64,000 nt of DNA, taken from positions 62,001-126,000 of the forward strand of contig VXAA01002199.1 of NCBI GenBank assembly GCA_013399115.1, read 5' to 3'. Below are positions 45,956 through 60,834 of the stretch, piece after piece; the stretch's first letter is position 1, and every line of letters begins with the position of its first letter. The notes beneath the pieces were generated by a model that was given only the letters and a program-made list of their open reading frames with translations, was not told where the DNA came from and did no database searches. The translations under genes and the position numbers were made by a program. The stretch comes from Anseranas semipalmata. Its lineage: Eukaryota > Chordata > Aves > Anseriformes > Anseranatidae.

Positions 45956-48900
45956 TCTTTGTTTTATTTTTTAAGGGATGGAGGGCATTTTCACAGCTGG
46001 CCAGTTCTGGAGTTACCCAAATTGGTGATACAGTTTTGGTTGTTCAACTTTGAAAATATCTGGTAGATCCTTTTATGTGCACCCTAAAACCAAGCCCTGC
46101 AGCAAAAGCACATTCTTATTTCCAAACCAAACTGCTGTCCCTGGGCACAATTCAAGTTATGAAATACTCTTTCAAGGAGGGATATTCCCATGCTTGGATA
46201 CAGAACTGCTGCTAGTTGGAGCTGTGTAGTTAACCTGGAGCTGCACTGCTAACTTGCTTACCTACTGCCTGGGCAAGTACATTCAGAGGTCCCTCAGGCC
46301 GTGAGGGTAAAGACACACGTTGCTTGGTAGTCTTACCAGGGAGGTACAGTTCTTGCTGGTCTTCTGATGTAAAGGTAGTGGACAAAGGTGGCTGCAGCTT
46401 TCAGAGGGCTTGTAATGACTCCTTCAAATGCAAAATTGAGAATGACTTTGCTATCCCAAGTGATAGCAAGATACATGTTTTGGTAATCATCAGGCCTCTT
46501 CTGAAGTTTTACTGCATTCCTATAGAGAAAGAGAAAAACTATGGCCATTAAGCAACGGCAGTTAAACTGGGTAGAGTGGAAATGGAGAGACATGTATCAC
46601 AATTTATTTATAATAGCATTGATCAAATTCCTTCAACCACATGCCTCCACCAATGTGATCTTGTTTGTACAGTGTTCACTGGAAGGCTTCAGGAAAGTGA
46701 GTTAACAATCCTAATCGATGTTAAGTTGCCTCTGTTGGTGTATGCCCATCACAAAGGGTCTTTCATTCCAAGAACACATGATGTGTGTGGTATGAAAAGC
46801 CACATGTGCATCTAAGAGCACAGGGGGAAAAAGACAGTTTTTCTTTTCATTGTATTAGATCTACTGAAAGTGTGTCCCCTGGCCAGTATCATGTGACTAT
46901 GAAAGAGCCTGTTGTAACACACTGATACGCGGGGACAGAAGTGAGATTGACTTAGATGGGAGTGTTGGCTCTGAATTTCCCGATTCTCATTAAATTCTTA
47001 CCATTAATTAAACTCTCACTCTTAAAATCTTTAATAATTCCTGTATCAAAGAAAATAATCACTTTTACAAATGAACTGTTTTAATGCTACCCCAGAAGGA
47101 TTTGCCAAAGCAGCAGAATGCATTGCACCTTACTCAAAACAAAGGCAAGTGCACAGTTGTATGGACTGCTTTCCTTCTGAGATCTCCTGGATTAATCTTG
47201 ACTCTTTGGTTTATATCTGTCACAACCTGCTCTCTGTCATCTGGCCAAGGCAAAGCAGAGTCACTGCATGGAAACATTGTCAGGGGTGGGCATCAGGACC
47301 AAACGCTACAGGCTAGAACATTCCTATTACAACAGACATTAATACATATAATTATTTCAGTTTGAAAGAAATGGGATATCCCAGAAAATACTTCAGGAAA
47401 GTTTTCTTCTTAAAATCCTAAGCCTGCATACTAACATGGCACTTTCAATTTATTTCCAGCCATGGCAATCACAACATGTCCCTGGCTTTATGTACTGACA
47501 TGACTAGCACTTTAAGAGAAAATGAGTTTTGTTATGAACTTCCTAGTGGTGGTATGCTGTAGGGACAAGGTAAAAAGTTTAAGTAGGATTACTGCTTCAA
47601 GGAAAAAATGTTTATCAAGAAGTGCTCAGCCTGTCTCGTTAAAAATAATAAAGCACTCCGAGGACGAGAAAGTTCTTCGGTTGCGCAAGCTACTGCACAA
47701 AGTGCTCTATTTTCATGACTCTGGCTGCTGAAGTTTAGAAGCCACTATAGTATATGGTTTGGGGAATATTTTTCAAGCACTCATACCATTGTTTTATGGT
47801 GTAGTAAATGTGCTGGTCCTTACTCTCTGTGATATATATACAAACTTGGAATCAGCTCTGCTAACCAGCTTTGCCTTTGTACTTTCTTACTTGAGTAATT
47901 CTGAATAATCCAGCCCACTGCCTCCCTTTGCCCTCTTCTCCCACTTCTATTTATGGAGAGATGGGGTCTGGGAAAGAAAAAGTGTCCTTAAAGTGATTTT
48001 TGACTGCCTGGGGTATTGATTGGTGTTAAAATGCAAGAGATGAAATTGCTTCATTGTGCATATTGGTGCTTCCTGGTGAAAGGCTTGAGTCTGAATTGAA
48101 AGAAACCTGCTTCCATCAAGAACCTAACAAAGAGTGGATGATAATTTCTGGCAGTGAGTTGTCTTCCACCTGACATGATGCACAGTACTCTGATAGATGT
48201 GCAGCGTCAGACAACAACCTGACAGGCATAACACATTGACGTCAATATTCATATTCCCCTGTATAAGTCCTTTAAATCTTGATTTCCCTTAAATGAATTA
48301 TGTTCTCTGTAACATTTATAATGGACTCTTTTCTTTCTCCATTAGAGTCTGTGTCAGCATTCTCCTTCTCTGTGTTTTGCCTCAGGGCTCTTGATGTATA
48401 CAAAGGCTCCTCTGTTTTCTGCTCTTAGTCACACGCTTTCACTCTTAACCTCAGCGCTATAAACTAAACATCCACCCACTATGGCTGGAGATGACCCTGT
48501 TTACGTCTGCTGCTCAAATCACGACAGCAACAGTCATGAAAGTATGTTTCATGGAGACAGTTAGCTCTTGATAAGTGGACAATGAGTCTTGGCTTTTTAT
48601 AACATTATGAGTTTTTGCAAAAATTTCAGCAGAAATAAATACCCGGAAAAGGTTAACGCAATTTGCAAAGAAATAGCTTGTTTCAATCATGTTACTTCAC
48701 CACCTTTTCAAATTACTGTAGATGATTCATTGGAACAGCCCAGCGTGGTATGGGGCCATGTGAACCCAACCTGAGACAGCCAGGGCGCAGGCAGGGTGAA
48801 TGGCTCTCAGCCACCATCTCTCCGCTCAGCTGGGTGCTGGTCAGAAGGACAGGCCCGAAACACCGCTGGGCCGTACTCCAGCAGCTGGCACCGCGTGTGC

Positions 48901-49589
48901 AGATGTCCAGCAGCAGGATCACCCACACCCATGAGATGTGCCCGTCCTTGGACCCCTTTGCTATCAGCCTCACTGCCGTGACCGCCAAGTGGGGCCTGGT
49001 GGGTGGGATGGCTCTTCCTGAGGAGACCACTGGCCTGTAGGAAGCAGGATGAGCAGACAACCAGTTTGGGAACATGAGAGAAAGGGTCAGGAACACTGTT
49101 AACAATCTGCAGTGTGGGACAACTTTTAATTTTTTATAAACAGTTGAACCAGCTGTCCAGCCAAAGTCAGGTTACTGCAAGCACTACCAGAAAAAGAGCA
49201 TGTCAGGAGCAAGGTGCAGTTCTCCATGAGGGGCTGCTGCTCCCCTGGCCGGGTCTCAGTGGTGCTGCTGAAGGCATGGCCACCCTGGGGGAGGGATGGG
49301 CCATTCTGACCCGCTCCTGCCCTCCTGCTCTCCTCCCACTTTCCTTTCATCATTTTGCAAGGGCTAAAAGCAGAAGGTGCAGTGACGCTGTTTTTATAGA
49401 AAGGATTTCAGTGCCTTCCCGATGGTTCATCCTGCAACCCTGCTGCAAGAAATCCCGGAGCTCCTCAGCCAACAGCAGCCTCGCTCAGTTCCCCTGGCCC
49501 TCCCATAGCCTCCTCCGGCAGGAGTGGGTCGCAGAGCTCACCCTGCCTGTCACTGCAAGCATCTTCCCCACAGTGTGTTTGATAGCACT
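45956..49589. other. Non-genic sequence downstream of BMF
   Basis: No exon or RNA gene recognised. A moderately GC-rich stretch at about 48740-49030 keeps open frames on both strands up to 130 codons, but they have no recognisable domain and look compositional. Confidence 0.5.
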
Positions 49590-49770
49590 TTCATTAGTCT
49601 AATTTTAAACATCCCAAGCAAGTGCCTTCCTACTATTTCCCTCAGGAGACTGTTGTACCTCCTAATAAATCTCACTGACAGAAGGTTTTTCACCATTATC
49701 CACCCTAACATCTTTCTCTTAATTATATTGCAATACCCTAGTTGTACGTCCTTGTGTCATCTTGCAAGGA
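49590..49770 (-). mobile_element. CR1/L3-type LINE fragment, antisense
   Basis: Reverse-oriented CR1 3' region: TCTAATTTTAAACATCC, CCTTCCTACTATTTCCCTCA, GGAGACTGTTGTACCTCC, AATCTCACTGACAGAAGG, TTTTTCACCATTATCCACCC and CCTAGTTGTACGTCCTTGTG. Good block order, strongly decayed. Confidence 0.7.
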
Positions 49771-52700
49771 AACCTTACCAAAGTCATTTCCATAGCCGGT
49801 GCACCTCAGAGCTCACTGAATTCCTTGGAAAAGCCTCCTGTTGTCTTCAGTGTGCTTGCAGCCAGCTTTTCTGGTAAATGGAGAATTTTGGGGGTGCGTG
49901 GCACCCCACCTGCTGCCTCCCTCAGCAGGGCCAGCAGTGACCCCACGAGGGCAGCGGTCCCCGAGGGGACACCCCGGGCCATTGTGCCCCAAGGGCAGCC
50001 TCAGTGCTGCTGCTTTAGCTGCTGGCTACAGAGCTGGGCTGCAAGGAGGTGAGTGGTCCTGGAGCCACGCCAGGCAGTGGATGAAGCCCCAGGAGCTCTG
50101 AAACCAGCAGGAGAAGGGCTGCCCTGAGGGTGCTCCATGCTTCTGTATGTGCTGCATTTCCTTTGCATTAGTCTTTGGCACATTGTGCATGTTAGAGACC
50201 TTAGGAGAACTTCTCCCCCTCTTTAACCCTGGGCACTCAAGAAGGACCACCAACAGTGTCCAAAGATGCAGGGAACATGGGCTGAGCTCTACAGGGACCA
50301 GGGCAGGTTGAGGGATGAGGCTCCAGCAGAAGGTCTGGCATGTGCGCCCTGGGAGCAGCTCATCTGGGAGCAGCAACCTGGCTCCACCTGAGCACCACAG
50401 GTCCGGCAGCCACGGCTGTGTCCCTACACAGTGACATCCCTGCCTGGGGTTATGCTAGCAACAACAACACAACATTCCTTGCTGTAAATTCGGATGTAGT
50501 AAAACATTTCCCTTCATTTTCTTTCCTGTATGATCATGAGTCATGGTGCCTGGGAGCAGATAACTGGGGAACCAAACAGTGCCTCAAGTTGTGCCCAAAC
50601 ATGAACAAATGTTTAATCAATCAGGGATTTATCAGAGGAAGAAAAGCTTAATGTTGTTAGCTGTTATTCACTCCCACTTGCCCTTTGAAAGAAGAAGAAC
50701 CAAAGCAGAGCACCTGGCTTTGTACCAGCCACTGACGAAGCTGGTCTGGGTGAGTATCCCTTACTGGAGGGGGGTTACCACAGCCCATATCTACAGCAGG
50801 TCTCTCCTTGACATCTTAGATGTGGCTTACAATTGCTAGTATCCCACTGGCTTGTGATCTTTAGTTAAAGGTGCCTGGAGTCAGTCAACCTATTTGGGAC
50901 TTTATTAGAGTGGTTATGACAAACAAACAAGGAGGATGGGGAAAGGAATTATTATTCCTGGTTGTTAAGTTCTCCTGTAACAGAAGACAGAATGAGATCC
51001 AGCAAGGGGCATAGGTGCTTAGCTGTCCCTTTGGGTACTGAAGTGCACATCCACAGTCTCATTCAGCTGCTGCCTAACCCTGGAAAGGTTTTTTACATTC
51101 AAGTTCCCCAAATGCGTAAAATTCTTCTGGAAGCGCTGAGTGTCTTGGGACCAATCTCATGCCAAAGCCTTGTATGATCTAGCAAGCTGGTGCTTCTCTG
51201 CCTCTCTCAGTTGAGATATCTGCCAGGGTTGGCTCTTTCAGAGTATGCCACCAAACTAGGGTTCACAAAAGATGCAGGGGATAATGATTTTTTCTCTGCT
51301 GTCAGCCAATAACTCATTCAGAGCTGTTTGCTGCCAGATAGGATCCGAGTCTGGTGCTCTCTGCTCCAAGAAGAGTGTCCAACACATGTAACTGGCCAGG
51401 CTGGGTTGCTCTGAACTTATCCTGCTGAAGCTATAACACTTGGACATTTTTGGGGCCAGTGACCAGGGAAAGAGAGTGAATACAACCATCTTAAGGCTAC
51501 GAAAGCATGACATGAATGTAAAAATCCATGTTCCAGTGACTGTTTATTGTCATTTGAATTTGAGGCTTCAAGTCTTTGAACCCTGATTGAGGGAGGCTCC
51601 CTTCTGAGGTATTCAAAGTCTAGAGAGAAGTGTTTTATTGGACACTGTCCATGTTTTCTTTGTGCCTCAGTGGCACTCCCAAGTGGGTCCCCACTGAGGA
51701 CACCAGCCTGGGTGGCCTCTGTTCTTAGGCATCTACTGCTCCTTACATTGCCTGAGGGGCAGCTCAGGTGCCCAGTTCAGGGCAGTGGAGCTGATGGACT
51801 GGCTAGGCACCTGAAAGTGGACTGTTGGAAGGTTCTGAGTTAGGATATTAACTTCCCTTTGTCTTTGTGCTTCTACTTTTTCATCGCCATGTAAAATAGG
51901 GTAGTGCATTTTGTTAATCTCAGAATAGACAGTGTTCTATAACGGGACGTTACTTCTGTGCATTGCACTTCTTTGTCTGCGATAAGATATGGTTTCTAAT
52001 GTCTCATTTTTTTGAGTTGGTACTTGTCCAGAGCACTTCTTCATCTTGCCAACTAGTGATTAATTGGCTGTACTGAAAGGTTCAACACTTTTCTGTACGC
52101 TTACCAGAGGAGGTAAAGGAATGTGTGCTCTATATGGAATAAGAACACGTCCTAAGTGGGTTTAAAAATGGGTCATCAGGTGCTCGTTTAAGAATCTGTG
52201 CCCTTAAAACACGTAAGAAAAGGTGCCCTACCTTTTGGTACCATAATTTTTTTCAACTTAATGATGGGTGGCAATCTCAGTGGAAAGTATGGAGACTTCT
52301 GTTTATCTTCAGGTAAACACACCACAGACAGTTCAAGGACAAACATCCTTGTGCTACTCCAGTGTTGTCAGCTGTCATAAAGAATGTGGTTTTGTCCTTT
52401 GCTGTAGGAATTTTCTTGATGACAATACAAAAGCTTTACCTTCCCACAGTTCAGGGAAACAAATTATTAAAAGAGGTAGGCCTAGGCAGAGCCTTGTCAG
52501 CCATAGTTTCATTTACAGCACCTGTGCTGCCCGAGACATCTTTCAGCATGCTGAGCCATCTATTAAGGTACTGGGGGGGGTTAACAGTCTGCTTGACAGC
52601 TCGGAGACTTGAGAACATTGAGCAAGACTTAGACAGGATCCAGCTCTCTATTTCACACAACTACATCTCAGCTACTTGCTACATAGCCTTTTAAAAGGAA

Positions 52701-53564
52701 ATCCCAAATTAGGGCCTGCTACAATCCATGCTGTCACCCTTCTGCAAGAGAACTTTGTGAAGCAATTTGACCTTGTTCCTACTTCTGTGCTAGCAACTGA
52801 TTTGTTAGCCATAAGATTGGAAATTCGTGCTCTTGCAACCAGACATCCATGGTTCGTGTCTTGCAGATGACCCAAACATGGGTGTGTTTCAGCTGGCCAT
52901 GATGCTTGTAACCACTAGACCACAATCTGCTCCCAGAGCCAAGAATAGCAGGAAGGTTTCTGATGTTTGACTTTCAACAGAGCTGTCTCACTTGCAAGAA
53001 ATTCTGGAGTGTTGGTAATGTTAGTAAACTGACAGGGACCCTAGGAGTGGGCAGGCAGAATTGGAAATGGGAAGGCAGAACAAAACAAAAAAAAAAAAGA
53101 AAGAAAGAAAGAAAAAAGGATTTTTAAAAGCATTTTCTAGTCTTGTTTTTATTGTTTTTGTTTTTGTTTTGTTTGTTTTGTTTTTGAGTCTGAGTCATAA
53201 TTTTTAAATTTGTGGTAGTTTATAGTGTTGCCAAACCTAATATACCTTATCCTCCATCTGCTCCTCTCTCTAAAGTTTTTGTGCTTATTCAGTCCTTGAT
53301 CTGTCTTTTGGAATGGTGTCTGAGGATACCAACCAGTAGCAGATGTGATAGGATTTTTTGTATTGTGGACACCTCCTGGAAGATTCGCACGAAAATAATA
53401 AAATAGCAACAGCTTTTGCGGGCTACCAAACACTATCCAGACAGTTGCTACTTTCGGTCATTGCCAGCCCAAGCTGATTTGAACAGGGAACTGATAAAGA
53501 AACGCTGTCAAGCCTGGGCAAGTTATGTTTCTGCTCCTCCATCTGAATCATTTCTTAACTGCTT
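49771..53564. other. Non-genic sequence with simple repeats
   Basis: No gene recognised. An A-rich/GAAA repeat at about 53083-53117 and a T/TTTTG-rich run at about 53143-53187 lie close together. The rest is unique-looking sequence. Confidence 0.45.
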
Positions 53565-53680
53565 GTTGAATGCTTGAAAGTAAGTTGGGTGCCTTCCAAA
53601 ACAAAGCAAAGATAACCTCCCTGTCCCAGAGAGGTTACAGTGCAAGCAGAGATTACCCAGCATGTAATAGCAACATTTTG
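53565..53680 (+). mobile_element. Possible L2-like LINE 3' fragment
   Basis: The order TTGAATGCTTGAAAG, GGTGCCTTCCAAAACAAAGC, GATAACCTCCCTGTCCCAGA, GAGGTTACAGTGCAAGCAGA follows the familiar 3' part of L2-type LINEs. It is short and degraded. A weaker similar phrase occurs at about 38930-38985. Confidence 0.4.
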
Positions 53681-56600
53681 TGTGTAAGGGAAGCAACGGA
53701 GGCAGTTGATCATGTGGATTGTGTAGGCAGGACCTACAGACAGATGTGAGGCTATGTGAGTTGCCTGTCCATGCTATGTGCCTGCTGGAGGTCCCCGCTG
53801 CACAGCCCTGGTACCCCCTGGCAAGGGCTGGGGTGGCTTGGAGGATGCACCACCTGGCCCTGGGACAGCCTGGTGGCCCCTGCTGCCCATGGCTCCCGCC
53901 TGTCCTCCTGCAGGGAACAGGGACTAGGAAGGGCCTAAGGGTCCAGTGCACATGCTGCTTGTCCCAACAGTAGGGATTGTTAGGCAGGCCAGGCCTGGGC
54001 TGAGTTCAGGCTACCTTGGGCACTAGGTACTGCAGGGAGGGACCTGGGAGCACCTGATGTCAGGGACAGGAGGGATGCAGCTCAGGACAGGCCACAGAGC
54101 CACGGCACATCCCACTGGTTGTGCTATACACATACGTAATGTTTTTAAACTGAGCTCACTAAAAGGATTTGTGTGGATATCCCACATGATCCAAGTCACC
54201 AAGGCTTTGTTACCAAGCTCTTCAATGGGAAAGGAGGCTTCTGGATCAGAAATTATAATGTTTCTGCATACATAAATTACAGGTTCATGTCTCTGTTCAC
54301 TGACAGTTATAAACAGCACTTTCCTGACCCTAGGTTGGATGTATGGCTTTGACCATAATTACATTCTCTGTAGATAACTTGTTTTTGTTTTGGGTACCAG
54401 AGCTTTTGTAATGGACCTGACCTTTGCATTGCTGTAAGTGACTCCTGCTCCCTTTTTCTGTCACGACTGCCACCTCTTGCAGCCAGCAGCAACTGGGAAC
54501 GCAGGAGGAGGGACGTGCAGCATGGGTCACCAGCAAGGGGAGGGTAGCTCAGCAGGGAAAGCTTTGTGTTTTGAGCAGGACCCATGATGGCAGCACAGTG
54601 AGAAGCCACAGAGTGGTGCGGTATGGTGCAGGGGACTTTGTCCTTCCTTGCTGCCGGAGGAGGAAGCAGTGTTCTTTATCACTCTTGTTTCCCTCTGTCC
54701 TGCAGTCAGGTTTTCTGCTTGTTTTCCATTGTGCCCTTCATGTGTTTTCCATCTCTCCAGAAATCACTGGCTTTGTTTAAAATAGACTCCGAGTGGCTGC
54801 CAAGACTTTATCCAGAGAGAGAGAGAGAGAGAGAGAAACGTACGGAGGCCAAGTTCCTATAGAGTTATCAAAAGCTTTCACTCCCCACCAAGATCTCTGA
54901 ATATCCCAGAAATCTGGTCTTCTCAGGAACAGCTCTGCACAGTCCCTGTAGTCCTTTCTGCGAGAGCCACTGAAACATTTCTGCCCAGGAGAGTGCACCT
55001 CAGCTCCCAGTGGTGTCTCCTGTTACCTGCTTGTTTGTGCTCTCACAAGTCTCTTACACATGGTGATTTTTGTCTTTCTTTGCAGTGCATAGAATATACA
55101 CAGAAAAGTCATGAAGTTACAGGAAGATGGCTTGAGGGTGTTTGACTCAGAAAACTTTAAATGTACTATGCTCATAAAGCAATAGATCTTCATTAGAGCA
55201 CAGCACTGTTTTAGGCTTGTAGCCAAGAAGGATTCACCTTGGGGGTCTTTGCTGGATATCTTTGCCTTCTCTTTATGCTTGACCACCTTTTCCTAACCCA
55301 ACCCTAAAGAGATTTCCTGATTTGCCTCCAAAAGGAGATGTTGTGCTAAGTAATTCCCTGCTTGGAGCTTAGACTCTCCTTCTCTCTGCAACAGTTCAAG
55401 TCAGCAAGATAAGTATATGTAAAATTGAAAACAGAATCAGCTCCATCATCGCCAGAGCAAAAGATATTAAAATGGAGACAAAAATTAATGTCCTTTGCTT
55501 TTATGTAGAGCAGTTTGATTTACCTCTGGCTTTTGGACCTGTTTCCTAATACTTCTTGATCTGAAATGCTTATTGAAAATACTAGAGATGGCTGGTTGGG
55601 ATGGACTTTCCAAACAGAAGCAGTTCTTACTTGTCAAAAGTAAACAAAACTGCAGCAAGTTTTATGAGTACCACTTCTCCCACTAGAAGTGAAAATGCAA
55701 CAGCTGAAGGTAAGCAGCTCTGAAGTTTCAGTTGCTATATGTAAATTAAAAAGCTATCAGGAGCAAAGTGATGTTCCTTGCGTGCTTTGGTTTCGAAGGG
55801 GCAGCAAAGTCTCATTTTGATGGTGGGGCTGCAGTCTCTTTGCCACCTGCTCGTGCTTGCACCAAGGTCTCTAAGTTTATGTCTTGGTCATTTCCTGCTT
55901 TTTATTTTTCCCAGGTATTCAGGACAGCCCTAGGAAGCCAGTCTTTCAGTTCTGCAATTAGGATTTTCTTTCCTTTGCCTCTCCTCCCCTTCTACTCCCA
56001 CACCAGAGTTCATCTTTGTTGCTTGCTCACCCAGTTACAGTTCTTCAGCCTTTCTGTGGCCCACATCTGAGTTTCCCTGGAGTTGCTTCAGTGGTTTATT
56101 ACTGTTCATGGTGGGACCTCTCAAGCATTGTGAAGGATAAGCTCCCTTGTCTGACTGAAGCATATTGCAGATGCCAGGCATTTTTAATGTTAAAGAAGGG
56201 GGAGAGATACAATTCTAGGCAAAGTGTAAAGATTAGGATTTCCTATTTTTCCTCCAATTGCTTGTCTCTTTGCTCCCCTTCGAGGGTGTCCTTCTCCACT
56301 CTCAGGTCTGTCACAGCTAATTTTGGTTTGGTGTGGCCAAATAGTAAGTTTCCTATGTTCCTCCTCTTACTCCCCACGGGAAAATAAGAGAGCCTTGCCA
56401 CTATTCTTTCCTGCCAGCTGAAAGAGACTGATAAAAGCAAAAGGCTTCTTCTGCAAGTCCTGACCACAGAATTACATTAATGAAGGCAGTGCAGGTCTTT
56501 TGTGAGGCCTGAGGGAGCTGGACATCCAGGTCCTTCCCAGCTCCACCACCAAAACAGGCTCAGCATTTTTGGAGAAATGGGAGTGTCCCTGACTATGCCT

Positions 56601-59600
56601 CCTACTTATGTGTATCCTTGCTGTGATTAATCTTCAGTTATGGTAAGCACATGGAGACCTCAATGCACAAAGTATGAACTCTTTGTTTTGAAATTCTGGG
56701 CAATAACATCTTGATGACTCACTTATCTCTGTAAATAATCACCAAAATATACTTATTTCTTCACTGTATTGTGAATATACAGAATACTTCAGAAAGTGTT
56801 TTAGGATTCTAGGACTAAAGGGGGAAATTGATGCTACTGGTACTATTATAAATTAAATCTTTGGTCATTGGGGTAATCTATGTTGTTAATGCCCCATAAG
56901 ACAAGAGTGCTACTTTCATGGCTTTTTTCTAACACTGTTTTTCTGCCAGTTCCTGCATAAGCAGGGAATACTCATGTAGCCCAGTAAAATCTTGAGTCAC
57001 AAAGGACCTTTCTGTATAACCTGGTGCACTGAATACCACATTCAGCACTGTGCTAAGAGGTGATCAGTTCCCCCAGAAAGCTCGCATCCATTGCAGGAAC
57101 TGGCATTAAGTGTTGATGAGACACATGCACACCCTGCTTATACTGGGGGGAGGCAGGGAGGAAGTAAGACACAGAGTAACACCGAAATGCTGGTGCTGTG
57201 GAAAACAGATTGAGGCATAAGACAGAAGAGCTGAGATACCCTGAGTAACCAGCAAGAACAAAGCACAAATTAAGCCTTTGCACAGCAAACAGAAATTAAT
57301 AAAGGGAGTCAGACCAGGATGTTTCTTTAGTTCTTCTTTTTGAACAGCTCTGAAAATGAAGTGAATTAATAGTTTCCAAACCTAGCAGGTAAATTTGCAG
57401 CAGGCAGAAACATGAGAATAAAGAGGGTGGTAAAGCAATATTAAAAAAGAAGATTACAGACTGGAAATTGGGCTCAGTGCAAAATCTTTTTTTTTTTTCT
57501 TTCTTTTTTTTTTTTTAAGTTACTGTAACTATAAGCAAGAAATGAGTGCCAGAGGAAATGAGAATTTAAGAAAATATAGACAGCTTGGCAGGGCCACGAA
57601 ATGAAAGCTTTAAGGAAAGAAAATTTAGAGAACAGAAGGAAATATTAGTTGGAGAAATGATAGCAGCACAGAAACATCAACTTTTCAAAGAAATAATCTT
57701 GCACCCCACTTTTTAATGCCAAAGTCCCTTACCACGTGAAAATGGTAAGTTTCACCACATTGATCCTAGGGGAGGAAATTATATGCAACTTTTTTTTTTA
57801 ACCTGTTGGGAGAAAAAAAATGTGTACACAAAGGCAGGGAAAGAGGAAGCCAGTTCCAGCAGTTTAATAGTTAAGCTCTTGGAATAGTTACCAGACACTG
57901 TTTCTGTAGGAATGATGAAGCTGAGATTTAGAAGACGTTGAAAGAATTGTGATTCCGAATGGCCAAATACACATTAGTGCCCCCACCTTGACACAAATAA
58001 ACCACAGCTGCCTGGACAGCATAATTCCCTTTTGGCTTGAAACTGTATATGTTATTTAGAAGGCTCTTTGAGAATAGAAGTAGCCCAGTGAGAGATTCAT
58101 AGAGAAGCCAGGGATCTAAAGCTGACCCAGCAAATAACTGCTTCTTGCTGCTTGTGCAAGAAAACTGAGGCAGTTGGAACCTCAGCAAAGGTAGCTGGAA
58201 ATACAGAAAATAAGACCCGATCCTTTCCTCTAGAAGATAACAAAGCAATAGCAGGTGCTTGGGGGCCTTGGTGAAAGGCCCAGTGTTGAATCCCTAATAG
58301 CTTGTGCTGCCATTTTGGCCTTTGTTTGGTTGTCAGCAAGAAGAGCTATCTGGCTCCTCCTCATTCTTTAATGTGAAATTTTTATTCTCTCCAATGCGTG
58401 AAGTCACTGAACCTTCTGACCTGTTTACTCAGTGCTTCCAGAGGCCATTCATTTCCAAGCATTATTGTGTTACAGGTACTTGGAGTCCCCAGTTCAGCCC
58501 TTTAAGTAGTTATTTATTATTCTGGTTTGGTCTTTGAACGCTCAAGCAGCAGTTTTTTCCTTACCAGCTGTACCACTACAGAGCCGCACTGTCTGCCTTT
58601 GCCACCCACAGCACCCTTATCCTTGTCAGGTGTCGGGACAGGGAGCACCTCCAGCATCCAACTGGGCACAGCCCATGTGCAGACACTGATGTCGAAATGG
58701 CTTCCCAAGCAGTTATCTCCTGGCTGGAAATGTTGTGTCACTCTTGTGTGACTTAGGGAGGCTCTTGTCCAACTACAGCTAAATGCAAGAGATACTTCGG
58801 CTATATTATGCAAGCTAAGGGGTTGTGGATCCAGCACCAACTGGCCTGCACATACATCTGCAAACAACATGCTGACCATAACTGCAGCACTCTTGGAAGG
58901 CATCAGATGCATCGTGCCAGAGGCAGAGACATCACTTATCCACAAGGCCAAGTCTGTGGTTGCTTTCGAGAAACTTCACCCCAACTTATTTTGGAGTGTA
59001 CTCAGGAGAAAACTGATAATGGGAAGAGCTTGGTGGCATGTAGACTGGGACTTTCAGATGGTTTTGTACTTGATGCCATGTTATACTAGATTATAATCAT
59101 TGATCTAGAAGTGAAAGCCTAAGTACACATTTCTGCTTCAGGAAGGTGGTAGAGTACAGCTTGTTTAGGCAGGGTCTGCCAGAACTAGCAGTCTAACCGG
59201 TAGCCATGTGGGACTCAGCGTAGGATGGAAAACTGGCCTGAGAAAATTGTAAATATTTGAGCAACTAATCTGTGCTACATTATCAGTACCTGAGCCAGGT
59301 CATTAAAGCTAGCTCTTGCACAGCTACAAAATCTTTGGTCATGCCTTTGGGTTGCAGTGTAGGAATACCTTGGGTGTCTAAGAACATTTACTTCTGCTCT
59401 CTTTGTAATTATTTAACGTGCTAAATGCATTGTATGGTGGGGTTTAGGGACAGACATGTTCTATAGTCTGTCACAGATATTAATACTGGAGAGCATTTCT
59501 TGATGGAAATCTAGGAAAACTAGGAGACTAGTTCCTAGTGGTCCCCTGTCCATCACTGAGGTGCTGCTTCCCCAGCCTGAAGCACCACCTCCATAGTGTA

Positions 59601-60834
59601 TTAAGATGCTGGGACTTGGAGATATCCATCTTTGTCCCACTGGGAATGCCCCTGCTTGCAGGCGGGTGGGGGAAGTGTTGTTTCATGAAGTGCCCAGGAT
59701 ATAGGAAAACAACTCTGTTTGCTGTCCTTGAGTGCTTCACGTCCCTGTCAGGTGTGGTCTGATGCACAATAGCATAGTGTTCTCCTGAAATAGCTGTTCC
59801 TACAGGTGGACATTCTGGGACAAAGGTATGCTTAGCCAAAGCTGGGAGACACAAGTTCCTCCTTCTCAGGAAGTAGAGTGGAAACTCCTGACTGCAGAGT
59901 GAAGGCACTGAGGTGCAGCTGCTGGAAGGCACAGGGATGAGCATGGGTCGGGTAAACCCACAGGCCCATGCAGGAAGGTGAGGAAAATGAATCAGGAAGA
60001 GAAGAACATGCTTCTAAGCACGTTTAGCTGTGGGAACAGCTGGAAAAGGGTTCCGAACCCACTCCTACTTCCTGAGACCAGCTCAAGGCTTCTTCTGGAG
60101 CGCTCAGGAGATGGGGTGGGCAAATGTAGGTGATAACCATTGCTTTTGCCAAAGTCTGCATATTGTGTTATCAAGGAGGATTACTTGTTTCAAGGGCCTT
60201 GCCAATGACTGTGTGTTATGTGCTGCACCCAGTGTGAACCCCATGAAGATATAAACCGTTCCCTGATGCAAGTGTCGAGCTTTGGGACAGGGTGAGCTGA
60301 AGCTGCTGTGGGTATCTGAAGAGTTGGGCTTGTCCTTGGGTAGTGCAGCTGGATGTGTCAGACTTTCTTCCAGTGCAAGGGGAAGGGATGGAAAACTGAG
60401 GGAAGACACGGTGCTGTAGCCCACTTAAATCAAGGAACACGAGTTTAGTGGATTAAGGACTAATACAACCACCAGGCCCCCTTCTGGTCTCGGCAGTACA
60501 AGTTCTACTGCAGAACTGCAGTGACAGGAAACACCAAGTAGGTCTTGTTCAAGAGGAGAAGCGAGTCCTCCATGCTCTTTTACAAGGAGCTCGATGGATG
60601 CCTTGAAAATGCCAGTGCTGCTGGGGAAAGCAGAGGAGAAATGAGGTATGTCCTGTGCTTTCTGACCTTACTGGTCTATCAAAAGGCCTAGAGTTTGTCA
60701 TTGTGTTTGCAAATGAGTGGTGAATGCACACGTCTCAGAGGGGGGTGGCGGCAACTTTGCTCCCTTCCGTGCTGTTGGTGGCAGTCCATTTTCACCACTC
60801 CACTGCTGGTCCATCCAAGCACTGTCTTTGTTTG
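53681..60834. other. Non-genic sequence
   Basis: No exon, tRNA or clear transposon found. It includes a GA microsatellite (54814-54837) and T-runs (near 57490-57520). Open frames up to 144 codons lack recognisable domains. Confidence 0.45.
54814..54837 (+). repeat. (GA)n microsatellite
   Basis: About eleven AG/GA units without interruption. Confidence 0.95.

Noticed and set aside
48713..49105. Overlapping open frames on both strands as a gene
   Set aside because: A GC-rich composition effect. Neither translation resembles a known family.
54545..54562. tRNA A-box-like sequence TAGCTCAGCAGGGAAAGC
   Set aside because: No B box, no TψC arm and no cloverleaf can be formed downstream, so it is not a tRNA gene. 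A chance or relic match.
56500..56570. Possible MIR fragment
   Set aside because: A single phrase near CCAGGTCCTTCCCAGCTCCA with no continuing blocks in order.
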